Below, in pieces: positions 37,172 to 47,100 of a stretch of DNA of 64,000 nt; the stretch's first letter is position 1, and every line of letters starts with the position of its first letter. The position numbers and the translations under genes are program-made. The notes below the pieces were generated by a model that had not been told where the DNA came from, did no database searches, and saw only the letters and a program-made list of their open reading frames with translations. Source of the stretch: Mucilaginibacter saanensis (GTDB taxonomy: Bacteria > Bacteroidota > Bacteroidia > Sphingobacteriales > Sphingobacteriaceae); NCBI RefSeq assembly GCF_014200575.1, contig NZ_JACHBZ010000012.1:1-64000 (forward strand), written 5' to 3'.

Positions 37172-39868
37172 ATGAAAAATATCAGGCGCCGGGATTTTTT
37201 AAGAAGTACGGGGTTTCTTACGGCCGGGTTGCTGGCTTCGCGTATGCCGGTTATTGCAGGCCCCTTTGCGCCCAATGCGTGGGGCAGCAGGCAAATGCCG
37301 TTTGGTAAAATGCTCGATCCGGAATGGGTACAGTCATTATATCAAAGAGGGACGGTAACAACGTATCTGAAAACAAAAAACGAGTTGCAATACATCGGTA
37401 TGCCTGTAGGCGGTATCAATTGCGGTACGGTGTATTTGGGTGGCGACGGCAGGTTATGGCTTTGGGATATTTTTAATAAAAACCAGGAGGGGATTGAACC
37501 CAAAGTAGTTCAATGGGATCATGATGTTCAGGACAATGGTAAAAAGGTGCGGTCACGTGACGGGGCTTGCTATATACAACCATCAAAAAACATTCGTCCG
37601 TTGGAGCAGGGCTTTGCCATAAAAATTAAATATCAGGGAGCTACTATTATAAAACGCTTTCATCAGGACGATTGGGATGAAGTTAAATTTGAAGCCACCT
37701 ATCCTATGGCTGCCATTCAATATATCGATAATAATTTGCCGTTAGAAATTAAGCTAACGGCATTTTCGCCGTTTATTCCGCTGGATGAGGATAACTCCAA
37801 TATCCCGGTGACTATTCAGTCTTTTGAGATAAAAAATACCGGTGCAGCTGTTATTGAAATAGAAATAGCAGGCTGGCTTGAAAACGCGGTCAATAAATTT
37901 TCGGCAACTGCAAGCGGCGGTGGTAAAAGGATAAATACGGTGATCAGCAAGGCAGACCATGTATCGGTATTTTCAATGTTTAAACCTACCGACAAAACAA
38001 AATATAGCGATGCCGGTGATACAGGTTCCATGTGTTTATCATTCATCGGGAAAAATGCCACGGGTATTTCTTCTTTTTCACTTCCCGTTGCCGCTGCATC
38101 TTTTGGTTCAAAAACTGCAAGTGAAGCTGCTGTAGATGCCGATGGGAAATTAATTGCCGGTATAGTTTCGTCACAAAAACTATTACCTGGACAAAGTACA
38201 AAAAAGGAGTTTGCCATTAGCTGGCATTTCCCCAATGTAGGTGCACGCATCAATGTACCTGACGCCAGGACGGGGCATTATTACCTGAATAAGTTTTCTG
38301 ATGCCCTGGCCGTTGCCGCTTATGTGGCCGGAAGGTTTGAGTATTTAACTACTCAAACACAACTGTGGAATGATACCTGGTATAACAACTCAACATTGCC
38401 GCATTGGTTCCTGGAAAGAACATTTTTGAACATATCTGCATTGGCCACAACTACCTCTCACCGGTTCAAAACCGGGCGTTCGTGGGCATGGGAAGGGGTT
38501 GGAGCCTGTGAAGGTAACTGCACTCACGTATGGCAATATGCACAGGCTATCGGCCGGATATTTCCGGGTATTGAACGGGATAACCGCCAGCGGGTAGATC
38601 TGGAGATATCTTTACAGGAAGACGGAGGTATATGGTTTAGGGGAGAGTACGATAAGCGCCCCGCAATTGACGGGCAGGCCGGCAGGGTTTTAGGCTGCCT
38701 GCGCGAACACCAGATGAGTGTCGACAGTACATTTTTAAAAAGCAATTGGGTTAATATTAAAAAGGCAACACAGTTCATCATCAACGCGGATAAGAACGGC
38801 GATGGTATGACGGATACCCCGATGGAAAATACGCTGGATGCCGTTTGGGACGGAGAAATTGCCTGGATCGTGGGGTTGTGCATTGCGGCTGTAAAGGCTG
38901 GCGGTATAATGGCCGAAGAAATTGGCGATGTTGCTTTTGCTGCACGGTGCAAAGATTATGCAGTAAAGGGAGTGAAAAACATGGATGATCTTTTATTTAA
39001 TGGCGAGTATTACATTCACCGGCCCGATGCCGTAAAAGGACGCGCGGGCATTGGATCATACAATACCTGTCATATTGATCAGGTGCTGGGGCAAAGCTGG
39101 GCATGGCAGGTAGGGCTTGGCCGTATCAATGATAAAGAAAAAACGATGAGCGCTTTAAAGGCCCTCTGGAAATATAATTTCATGCAGGATGTAGGTCCGT
39201 TTGAGCAACAACATTCGGGTTGGCGCCCCTATGCTTTGCCTGGCGAAAGCGGAATGGTGATGAATACGAACCCCAAAAATGAACCCCGTCCTTATGGGGA
39301 ATCGGCAACGTGGCAATTGGGCTATTTTTATGAGTGTATGAGCGGCTTTGAACACCAGGTTTGCAGCCACCTGATGGCCGAAGGGATGGCAGATGAAGCC
39401 CTGGTGTTAACAAGGGCGGTTCATGACAGGTACCATGCTTTTAAGCGAAACCCTTTTAATGAAATTGAATGCAGCGACCATTACGGCCGGGCTATGGCCA
39501 GTTATGGTACTTTTATTACAGCCAGTGGTTTTGAATACCACGGCCCAAACGGATTTATTCGCTTTGCACCAAAATGGGGTAAAGAGAGTTTCAAGGTTCC
39601 GTTTACAACGGCTCAGGGCTGGGGTACTTATTCTCAAACAAAGGCAGGTGGCAAACAAGACCATCTTTTTGAATTAAAATACGGGTTGCTGCAGGTGCAG
39701 AAAATTAGCCTCGAAAAAATGGATGACCAAAAAGTAAACAACATTTTGGTAACCATGAGCGATAAAAAGATACCGGCTGATTTTATCCAAACGGGTACAA
39801 CTATTTTGGTAACACTGCCGCAAGCCATAAATGTTAAAACCAATGAATCTTTAATGATTTCAATTTAA
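37172..39868 (+). CDS. GH116-like glycosidase with Tat signal
   Basis: This 898-residue protein begins with a twin-arginine signal (IRRRDFLRSTGF...LLASRM), so it is folded before export. The N-terminal beta domain (about 60-370) includes MPVGGINCGTVYLGGDGRLWLWD, and the catalytic (alpha/alpha)6 domain carries the GH116 signatures GACEGNCTHVWQYAQA (residues ~444-459) and NTLDAVWDGEIAW (D556 as likely acid/base). GH116 members are retaining beta-glucosidases, beta-xylosidases or related enzymes, including non-lysosomal glucosylceramidase. Tat export sets it apart from the Sec-exported enzymes of the same operon. It ends 2 bp before the SDR gene. Confidence 0.88.
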   Translation: MKNIRRRDFLRSTGFLTAGLLASRMPVIAGPFAPNAWGSRQMPFGKMLDPEWVQSLYQRGTVTTYLKTKNELQYIGMPVGGINCGTVYLGGDGRLWLWDIFNKNQEGIEPKVVQWDHDVQDNGKKVRSRDGACYIQPSKNIRPLEQGFAIKIKYQGATIIKRFHQDDWDEVKFEATYPMAAIQYIDNNLPLEIKLTAFSPFIPLDEDNSNIPVTIQSFEIKNTGAAVIEIEIAGWLENAVNKFSATASGGGKRINTVISKADHVSVFSMFKPTDKTKYSDAGDTGSMCLSFIGKNATGISSFSLPVAAASFGSKTASEAAVDADGKLIAGIVSSQKLLPGQSTKKEFAISWHFPNVGARINVPDARTGHYYLNKFSDALAVAAYVAGRFEYLTTQTQLWNDTWYNNSTLPHWFLERTFLNISALATTTSHRFKTGRSWAWEGVGACEGNCTHVWQYAQAIGRIFPGIERDNRQRVDLEISLQEDGGIWFRGEYDKRPAIDGQAGRVLGCLREHQMSVDSTFLKSNWVNIKKATQFIINADKNGDGMTDTPMENTLDAVWDGEIAWIVGLCIAAVKAGGIMAEEIGDVAFAARCKDYAVKGVKNMDDLLFNGEYYIHRPDAVKGRAGIGSYNTCHIDQVLGQSWAWQVGLGRINDKEKTMSALKALWKYNFMQDVGPFEQQHSGWRPYALPGESGMVMNTNPKNEPRPYGESATWQLGYFYECMSGFEHQVCSHLMAEGMADEALVLTRAVHDRYHAFKRNPFNEIECSDHYGRAMASYGTFITASGFEYHGPNGFIRFAPKWGKESFKVPFTTAQGWGTYSQTKAGGKQDHLFELKYGLLQVQKISLEKMDDQKVNNILVTMSDKKIPADFIQTGTTILVTLPQAINVKTNESLMISI

Positions 39869-39870
39869 TT

Positions 39871-40644
39871 ATGTTTCAGATTGATTTAACCGGAAAAACG
39901 GTACTAATAACAGGAGCCTCGTCGGGTATTGGGTTGGGTATAGCCAAAATGTTTGCAAAAACAGGGGCAAACGTTTCGGGCTGCGGTTTAGAAAATACCG
40001 ATGGCGGGTTTATAAGTGCGGTAGAGGATGGCGGAGCAAAAGCATTGTATAGTATATGTGATGTTACCAAAAAGGACGATCTGCAAAGGCTTTTTCAGGA
40101 TACGATCAAGGTATTTGGCCGGATAGATATCCTGGTATCCAATGCGGGCGGTAATGTTTTTGAAGGTCTTGAAAATTGTGACGAAGAACACTGGCAGCAA
40201 AATATCGATCTGAACCTGGCATCACACTGGCGGCTGGCAAAATTGTGTAAGCCTTATCTTGAAAAAAATGATGGGGTTATCATTATCATGACCTCTAATC
40301 ATGCGTACAGCTCTATCCCAGGATGTTTTCCTTATAATATTGCCAAAACAGCATTAACGGGCCTGGTCCGAAGCCTGGCTATAGAGTGGGGGCCGGCTAT
40401 CCGTACCCTTGGTATTGCTCCGGGATTTATTGACACTCCCGGCAATCAAAAATGGTTTAATTCATTTCCTGACCGTGAGCAGGAAAGAACGCGAACAATA
40501 GATATGCATCCGGTTAAAAAATTAGGAACTGTTGAGGATATAGGGGCTTGGTGTGTTTTTCTTGCAAGTAATTATGCGGCTTTTGCCTCGGGTACCACTT
40601 ATTTAATTGATGGTGGCAGAAGCGCCCTGATGCAGGAAAAATAA
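39871..40644 (+). CDS. SDR family NAD(P)-dependent oxidoreductase
   Basis: This 257-residue classical short-chain dehydrogenase has the Rossmann motif TGASSGIG (14-21), NAGG (91-94) and the catalytic residues S142, Y155 and K159 (FPYNIAK). The C-terminal GTTYLIDGGRS is typical. Cytosolic. In this operon it may oxidise the released sugar to a lactone, as SDR-type fucose, rhamnose or galactose dehydrogenases do, or act later on a 2-keto-3-deoxy acid. The start follows the GH116-like gene by 2 bp, indicating tight translational linkage. Confidence 0.92.
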   Translation: MFQIDLTGKTVLITGASSGIGLGIAKMFAKTGANVSGCGLENTDGGFISAVEDGGAKALYSICDVTKKDDLQRLFQDTIKVFGRIDILVSNAGGNVFEGLENCDEEHWQQNIDLNLASHWRLAKLCKPYLEKNDGVIIIMTSNHAYSSIPGCFPYNIAKTALTGLVRSLAIEWGPAIRTLGIAPGFIDTPGNQKWFNSFPDREQERTRTIDMHPVKKLGTVEDIGAWCVFLASNYAAFASGTTYLIDGGRSALMQEK

Positions 40645-40685
40645 TAGGTTTAAAGAATAATGGATTGGTTACTTAATGATAAAAT

Positions 40686-41567
40686 ATGCAGATCTGGAAC
40701 GCAGAAATACTATATAAAACAGATTTAATTCTTGGTGAAGGCGCGTATTGGCATGTCGGCTGGAAAAAGTTCCTGTATGTTGATATTGAAGGGCAGAAGG
40801 TAGGATGTATTAATCCAATAACAAAGGAAATAGAAGAAAAGAATGTTGGCAAAAGGGTAGGTACTGTTATTCCTGCTACCAATGGTAAATTGATAGTGGC
40901 ATTGCAGGGCTCTATTGAAGAACTGGATTTTGAAACAGGAGAGTTGACAAATTTGGTATCTATTGAAGCTGATAAACCCGATAACCGCTCTAATGATGGG
41001 AAATGCGATGCCGCCGGAAGATTATGGATAGGCACCATGCATGTGGACGCAAAATTACATGAGGGCGCCTTGTACCTGTTTGATGGTGAAGTAAGAAAAA
41101 TGCTGAGCAGCACCAGCGTATCAAATGGAATTTGCTGGTCGGCGGATAATCGCGTTATGTATTATATTGACTCATTTGATTATAACGTTAAAGCCTATGA
41201 TTTTGATCTGGAATCAGGTAATATTTCCAATGAACGCATTATAGTTAAAATAGAAGAGCCCGGTTACACTCCGGACGGGATGTGTATAGATGGGCAGGGG
41301 ATGTTGTGGGTAGCTATATGGGGTGGTTATTGCGTAAACCGTTACGATCCTGCTACAGGTAATTTAATAGGCAAAGTAACTGTTGATGCGCCAAATGTTA
41401 CAAATTGTGCATTTGGCGGCGATGATATGAGCCAGTTATTTATCACCACAGCAAAATCGGGTTTAAGCGATGAGCAATTACAGCAATATCCATTAAGCGG
41501 CGCGTTGTTTTGTGTAAACACAGGTATCCCCGGATCAACATTAACCCCTTTTACAGTTAACCGCTGA
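40686..41567 (+). CDS. SMP-30/gluconolactonase family lactonase
   Basis: This 293-residue cytosolic six-bladed propeller belongs to the SMP-30/gluconolactonase/LRE family. The divalent-metal ligands are visible in LGEGAYW (E), SNGICWSADNRVMYYID (N) and YTPDGMCIDGQGMLWVA (D). It hydrolyses sugar lactones to aldonates. It closes the plus-strand operon, 41 bp after the SDR gene, and fits between the dehydrogenase and the dehydratase steps of an oxidative sugar pathway. Confidence 0.92.
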   Translation: MQIWNAEILYKTDLILGEGAYWHVGWKKFLYVDIEGQKVGCINPITKEIEEKNVGKRVGTVIPATNGKLIVALQGSIEELDFETGELTNLVSIEADKPDNRSNDGKCDAAGRLWIGTMHVDAKLHEGALYLFDGEVRKMLSSTSVSNGICWSADNRVMYYIDSFDYNVKAYDFDLESGNISNERIIVKIEEPGYTPDGMCIDGQGMLWVAIWGGYCVNRYDPATGNLIGKVTVDAPNVTNCAFGGDDMSQLFITTAKSGLSDEQLQQYPLSGALFCVNTGIPGSTLTPFTVNR

Positions 41568-41574
41568 TATATTA

Positions 41575-41943
41575 TCAGATATGCTGTTTCCCGGTTGGGT
41601 TATTGTTTTTATCGGGCTGGTGAATGTATACTTCTTGCTGCGGAAAGAGAATTGCAATTCTTTTTCCGCAAAATACAGCCGTAATGGCCATAATCAGGTC
41701 GCTTCTGGTGGCATAACAATCACGTAGATGCTTTGTCCAGAAGAAGACTTTTACATCAATGGAACTATTGCTGAATTGTTCATACTGAACAACGGGAGCA
41801 GGGTTTTTCGTCAGTCGTTGCTCTGCATTTAAAATATCCATTAGCAAGTGCCTGATTTACAATGCCGCCCATATTAACAGGTTTCTTAAAAGCGATGATG
41901 AGCCTGCTCACCAGGTTATTGACCAGGATTAATTTATATCAAA
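41575..41943 (-). pseudogene. Decayed MscS-type mechanosensitive channel fragment
   Basis: On the minus strand the segment from about 41943 to 41860 reads LVNNLVSRLIIAFKKPVNMGG, matching the pore-helix/beta-domain junction of MscS channels. The frame then breaks. A 90-codon frame (41847-41575) continues with KNPAPVVQYEQFSNSSIDV, FFWTKH and ILFPQQEVYIHQP, which is the MscS C-terminal domain. Between the two most of the beta domain is missing, and everything N-terminal of the pore helix is absent or unrecognisable, with a stop close upstream. This is a deleted and frameshifted remnant with no channel function. Confidence 0.75.
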
Positions 41944-42240
41944 AAGTTATATTGGGATATTTAACTCGCTATTTATGAAAAGAATTTATCTGCTGATGGT
42001 TTCCCATTAATATTTTGCCCAAGCCCTTTCAGTTGTTAAGCAAGATGGACTTGTAAAGATTAGCAGTGAGGGGACCTTAAGTTAAGGACAGCGGTTGATT
42101 TAAATTCTGTACCCGCTTCCTGATTTCATATTAATGCAGGCAATATCCTTTGGTTAATATGTAATTTAGCTGTTACTTTAGAAAATATTAATCAACCCGT
42201 CCCGATTTAAGCAGGTGGGCAACGGTAGCCTTCAAGAGCA
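41944..42240. other. Spacer with the sigma-factor promoter region
   Basis: No further MscS sequence or other gene is recognisable here. The right half holds the promoter candidate of the ECF sigma gene. Confidence 0.4.
42149..42181 (+). promoter_or_regulatory. Candidate Bacteroidota promoter for the ECF sigma gene
   Basis: TTTG (42149-42152) and TACTTTAG (42174-42181) are 21 bp apart. This resembles the Bacteroidota -33/-7 consensus TTTG / TAnnTTTG with one mismatch. It would place the transcript start about 50 bp before the sigma-factor gene. Confidence 0.4.
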
Positions 42241-42819
42241 ATGAGCGATATTTCTAAGTTTACTGATGATGAGCTTGCTGTCTTGTTGAAACAAGATAAC
42301 GCCTTCGCGTTTGAAACCATTTATAACCGGTACTGGGATAAGCTGTTTGACTCTGCTTATAAACGACTGAATCACAGTGAATTATGTGAAGAGATTGTAC
42401 AGGAGATATTTATAAAGCTTTGGGAAAAGCGGGCTTCATTAACGTTAACTACAGGGTTAAAAAATTACTTGTATACAGCAGTTAAGTACAATTTGATTGA
42501 TCATTACCGCAAACAGTTACTTCAAAATAACTTTGTAGCAGCCAGTAAGCATCGCCCTGCATCGGATAACTCTACCGAGGATAGCATTTTTGTTAAAGAC
42601 CTGGTAAAATACCTCGAAGACATCATTAACTCACTTCCACCCAAATGCAGGAGCGTGTATGAACTTAGTCGCCTGCAGCACAAAAGCAATAAGGAAATAG
42701 CAGGAATTTTAAATATTTCTGAAAAAACCGTGGAGGGTCACCTTACCAAGGCATTGCAGCGCATAAAACTGGGAATGGGCGACTTTTTGATTTTGCTGGC
42801 CGCTTTTTTAATAAAATAG
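42241..42819 (+). CDS. ECF RNA polymerase sigma factor
   Basis: This 192-residue sigma factor of the extracytoplasmic type has region 2 (about 20-90; FETIYNRYWDKLFDSAYKRL, VQEIFIKLWEKR) and region 4 (about 130-185; LPPKCRSVYELSRLQHKSNKEIA, EKTVEGHLTKAL). It belongs to the Bacteroidota group paired with FecR anti-sigma factors and STN-bearing SusC receptors. It likely directs transcription of the second SusC/SusD module once released. The cognate fecR starts 78 bp downstream. Confidence 0.94.
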   Translation: MSDISKFTDDELAVLLKQDNAFAFETIYNRYWDKLFDSAYKRLNHSELCEEIVQEIFIKLWEKRASLTLTTGLKNYLYTAVKYNLIDHYRKQLLQNNFVAASKHRPASDNSTEDSIFVKDLVKYLEDIINSLPPKCRSVYELSRLQHKSNKEIAGILNISEKTVEGHLTKALQRIKLGMGDFLILLAAFLIK

Positions 42820-42897
42820 TTTTTTTTCAATCTAAGCAAGGGTTATGGCGGGTTGCTTCGACTTTCTGTTATAAACCTGAGATAAATTTTCTCTGAA

Positions 42898-43923
42898 ATG
42901 AATAAAATTCAACTATCTGAATTACTGGATAAGTATTTTGACGGCACCTGTGCGCCCGAAGAAATAGAAGCAATAGATCAATGGTTTGATCAGTATGAGC
43001 GTAAACCCGATTTTACCAAAACGTTATCGGATGATAAACGCGAACTTTTGAAATCAAAAATGTTTAACGCTATATCGGCACGTACGGTAATTGAAGAGCC
43101 TGTTCAAAAAATAGCGGTTGTGCGCTCGCTGGTTAATAATTGGTGGGTTAGGGTGGCTGCGGCAGCTGTTTTGCTGGTTGTTGCTAAGTTTTTATTTATA
43201 GATAAGGCCTTACTGTCAAATAAGCTTTCGCAAACAGCCAACCGGGATTTTGTTATTACCAATTACACCAAAAACATTGTGAAACAAATACTGCCAGATA
43301 GCAGTGTGGTATGGCTTAGCCCTAATGCCAGTATTACTTATCCCAAGTTTTTTCAAAGTAAATCGCGCAACGTTGCTATGCTGGGCAATTGCTTTTTTGA
43401 AGTAACCAAAAACCCTCGCCGCCCGTTTATTATTAACAGTGCACATATAGTAACCAAGGTTTGGGGTACCAGCTTCAGGGTACTGGATAATATGAATATA
43501 GCTGCGGCTATGGTAACGGTAGTAACCGGTAAGGTTTCGGTAAGTAAAAAGGGGAGCGTGGCTGCAAAGGCCGGTGCTAAGCTCTCTCCTGATGAGGTTT
43601 TGCTGCTACCCAAACAACAGGTTGTTTATGAAAAAAATACCGATGCGTTGCTTACCAATAAACAGGCCGATATATCTGCCCTGAGTATTTATAAACATAT
43701 TGACCTATCCTTTGACAATGCCCGGCTTACAACTATTGTTGCGGTATTGAACCAAAAATTTAATGTGGATATTAAAATTCAGGACGAGGGATTGAATAAA
43801 GCAGTTATGACTGCCGATTTAACCAGCCTGAATTTACCTGAAGTGTTGGAAGTGCTCAAAACTTCCATGAAACTTAATTATGAGATCAGCGATGATCTTA
43901 TTGTGCTCAAAAAAACCAATTAA
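42898..43923 (+). CDS. FecR family anti-sigma factor
   Basis: This 341-residue inner-membrane protein has a cytosolic N-terminus that holds the sigma factor (about 1-80), one membrane helix (about 84-103, VRVAAAAVLLVVAKFLF), a periplasmic FecR domain (about 125-225) and a C-terminal DUF4974 domain (about 265-338), which contacts the receptor STN domain. It transmits substrate occupancy of the adjacent SusC to the ECF sigma factor. Gene order sigma-fecR-susC-susD is standard in this phylum. Confidence 0.94.
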   Translation: MNKIQLSELLDKYFDGTCAPEEIEAIDQWFDQYERKPDFTKTLSDDKRELLKSKMFNAISARTVIEEPVQKIAVVRSLVNNWWVRVAAAAVLLVVAKFLFIDKALLSNKLSQTANRDFVITNYTKNIVKQILPDSSVVWLSPNASITYPKFFQSKSRNVAMLGNCFFEVTKNPRRPFIINSAHIVTKVWGTSFRVLDNMNIAAAMVTVVTGKVSVSKKGSVAAKAGAKLSPDEVLLLPKQQVVYEKNTDALLTNKQADISALSIYKHIDLSFDNARLTTIVAVLNQKFNVDIKIQDEGLNKAVMTADLTSLNLPEVLEVLKTSMKLNYEISDDLIVLKKTN

Positions 43924-44113
43924 TTTTAAATAACCTAAAGCAAAAAATGATGAGATACGATTCGCCTACATAGCCAGCCACCGCGTTCCACAAGGGTACA
44001 AGAGTGCTGTCACACTCCTGTACCTGGAAATTTCAAGCCCATTGGATAACATCAATAAAATTGGTGACGGGCCCTTTATTATATTTTTTTACAAATACAA
44101 TCATTTCAAATTT

Positions 44114-47100
44114 ATGAATTTTTGTTTACTTAACTCGCATTTCTGGTGCAAGATCATGAGGATTACATTTAGTCAGTTATTGATAGTTATGCTAATGACT
44201 GGCCTTAGTTATTCAAAACCAACTTCGGCACAAACAATATTGAATAAGAAGATCAATATCACTGTTGAAAATAAAACCCTGGCTGATGTATTGAAGCTAC
44301 TAACCCAAAAACATCAGGTTGAATTTGTTTATAACCAGGACGTTATTCAAACCAGTGATAAAATGTCAGTAACATTTGCTGATAAGGACCTGAAGGAGGT
44401 TTTGGATAAGTTACTTACCAGGTACCATATTACATACCAGGTATTTAAAAATAAAATTATACTGATTAACACCCAGCAGGTTGATGATCCCGGTAGCGTA
44501 GTTGGGGCCATGCAGGATATTCAGATCAAAGGTAATGTGGTTGATGAAACGGGCCAGCCACTTGTTGGTGTAAGCGTAGGTATTAAAGGTACTACCAAAG
44601 GTACCGTTACCGACGCGCATGGTGTCTTTTCTATCGCCGTAAGAAGTACTAACGATGTACTTGTTTTTAAATACATCGGCTTTGTTACCCTTGAAATCCC
44701 GGCAAGCGGTACCCTGCCTTTAACTATTAAGCTTACAACCGATTCCAAGGCACTTAGCGAAGTGGTGGTAATAGGTTATGGTAGCAAAAAGAAAATAGAC
44801 CTTACCGGTACCGTGAGCTCATTACAGGCTGATGAAATTGTCAGGGCCAAAGCCACCGGCACGCAGGAAGCCATGCAAGGACGCATAGCGGGCGTTGATA
44901 TCAAACGGAGTTCTGGTAAACCCGGCTCTGATTATAGCATTGAGATAAGAGGTGCAAACTCCATTACCGGTAATACACAACCCTTATATGTTATTGATGG
45001 TGTTCCGGTTGCTATTAACGGTAGCCCTACCAATCCTATCAATGACATCAATCCCGCTGATATTGAACGGATAGATGTATTGAAAGATGCATCTTCAACC
45101 GCCATATATGGTTCGCGGGGTGCAAATGGGGTTATATTGGTTACCACCAAAAGAGGAACCAAGGGTAATACCAAAATCACCTATGATGGCTACAGCGGTG
45201 TGGTAAACCCCTATCACCTCCCTCCGGTTATGGACGGCCCTAAATTTGTGGCTTATGTGCGCGACTTTTTTAACGCACAGGCAGGATACCCCGATACGCC
45301 TATTCCGGATAGTAAATTATTTTCGGCTACGGAATTAACAAATATCCAGAACGGAACTTACACCAACTGGGTAGACCTGATTAAAAGAAATGGTTCACAA
45401 TCTAACCAGAATATTGCCATAACAGGCGGCGATGATAAAACAACCTATTTTACTTCGGCCGGTTATCAGCTTTATCAGGGTACAACCAAGGGCGAGGACT
45501 CTAAAAAGTATACCCTGAAGGCAGGTTTGGATAAAACTATCAACAATACCTTTAAGGCTGGTGCTTCTATTTATTCTGCATTTGTAAATAATCACCTGGG
45601 TAGTGCCGAAGTTTTCCGTTCTGCATACCGGTTGCGCCCTACCGGGAGCGCTTATAATGCTGACGGCTCCCCACGGTTTTTTGCTTACGAAAGCGAAACG
45701 CAGATCACCAACCCGCTGTTTGAGTTTAACAACGAAATACGGCAACAACAATACGTGCACGTATTACCCAATGTATATGTTGAAGCTAACTTGATGAAGG
45801 GGCTAAAAATCCGTACATCATTTAGTCCTGATCTTACATTTCAGCGGCAGGGACAATATGATGATACCTTTACCAAACAACAGGCCGGTACTAAACCAGC
45901 GTTGGGCCAAAGCAGCACTAATCAATATATCAATTACACCTGGGAAAACCTGTTGATATATAACGGGGCAATAGGCAGGCATAAATTTGATGTTACGTTG
46001 GGAAATACATTTGAGTATCACCAGCAGGATTTTTCTTCTATATCTGCACAAGGCTTACCATACCGTTCCTTATGGTATAATTTAGGTTCGGCAACTACCA
46101 TCACCATCAACGGAAATGCAATTGCCCCTATAACTACGGTTAACAGTGGTTATTCACAGCAAAACCTTACCTCGTACTTTGGCAGGGCCAATTACACGTT
46201 TAACAACCGGTATCTTTTTACTGCCACCATGCGGGCCGATGCCAACTCGGTATTTGCAGCCGGTCATAAATGGGGCTACTTCCCTTCCGGGTCTTTTGCC
46301 TGGATTGCCAGCGAAGAGGATTTCCTCAAAAACATCCAGTCAATCGGTTTGCTGAAATTCCGGTTAAGCTATGGTAAATCAGGAAACGCATCTTCTGTAA
46401 TGCCTTATGCTACACAAGCCACGGTTTCCCAGTCGCCTTATGATTTTAACGGGGTAGCTGCCAGTGGTTTTGCGCCAAATTTCGGTAACCAAAACCTAAC
46501 CTGGGAAAAAACAGATGAATATAATGCCGGGATGGAGTTAGGCTTATGGAAAAATCGCATTAATTTGGATGTAAACGTATACCGTAAAACCTCTAAGGGA
46601 TCTATACTCAATCAGCAGGTGCCTCCGGAAAACGGGTATTCAAGTCAAACCACTAACTTGGGATCGGTTAGGAACCAGGGTATCGAAGTTAGTTTGAACA
46701 CTGTAAATATCAATAATGGTAAATTTAGCTGGACAACCAATTTCAACTTCGCGGCAAACAGCAATAAAATTCTGCAATTGTACGGCGATGGTAAAGATGA
46801 TATAGGTAACGCCTGGTTTTTAGGGCGCAAGGTACGGGAGATTTATAATTATAAAATTATAGGCGTATGGCAAACCAGCGAGGCCGCGCAGGCCGCCGTT
46901 TACGGAGCCAAACCGGGCCAGTATAAAATTCAGGATGTAAATAATGATGGTAAAATTGATGCCACCAATGATCGTCAGATATTAGGCAGCAGTATCCCCA
47001 ATTGGTTTGGCGGATTTACCAACACCATGAACTACGCCAACTTTGATTTTAGCTTCACGGTTTATACCAGGCAAGGCACTTATGAAAACAGCGTTTTTTT

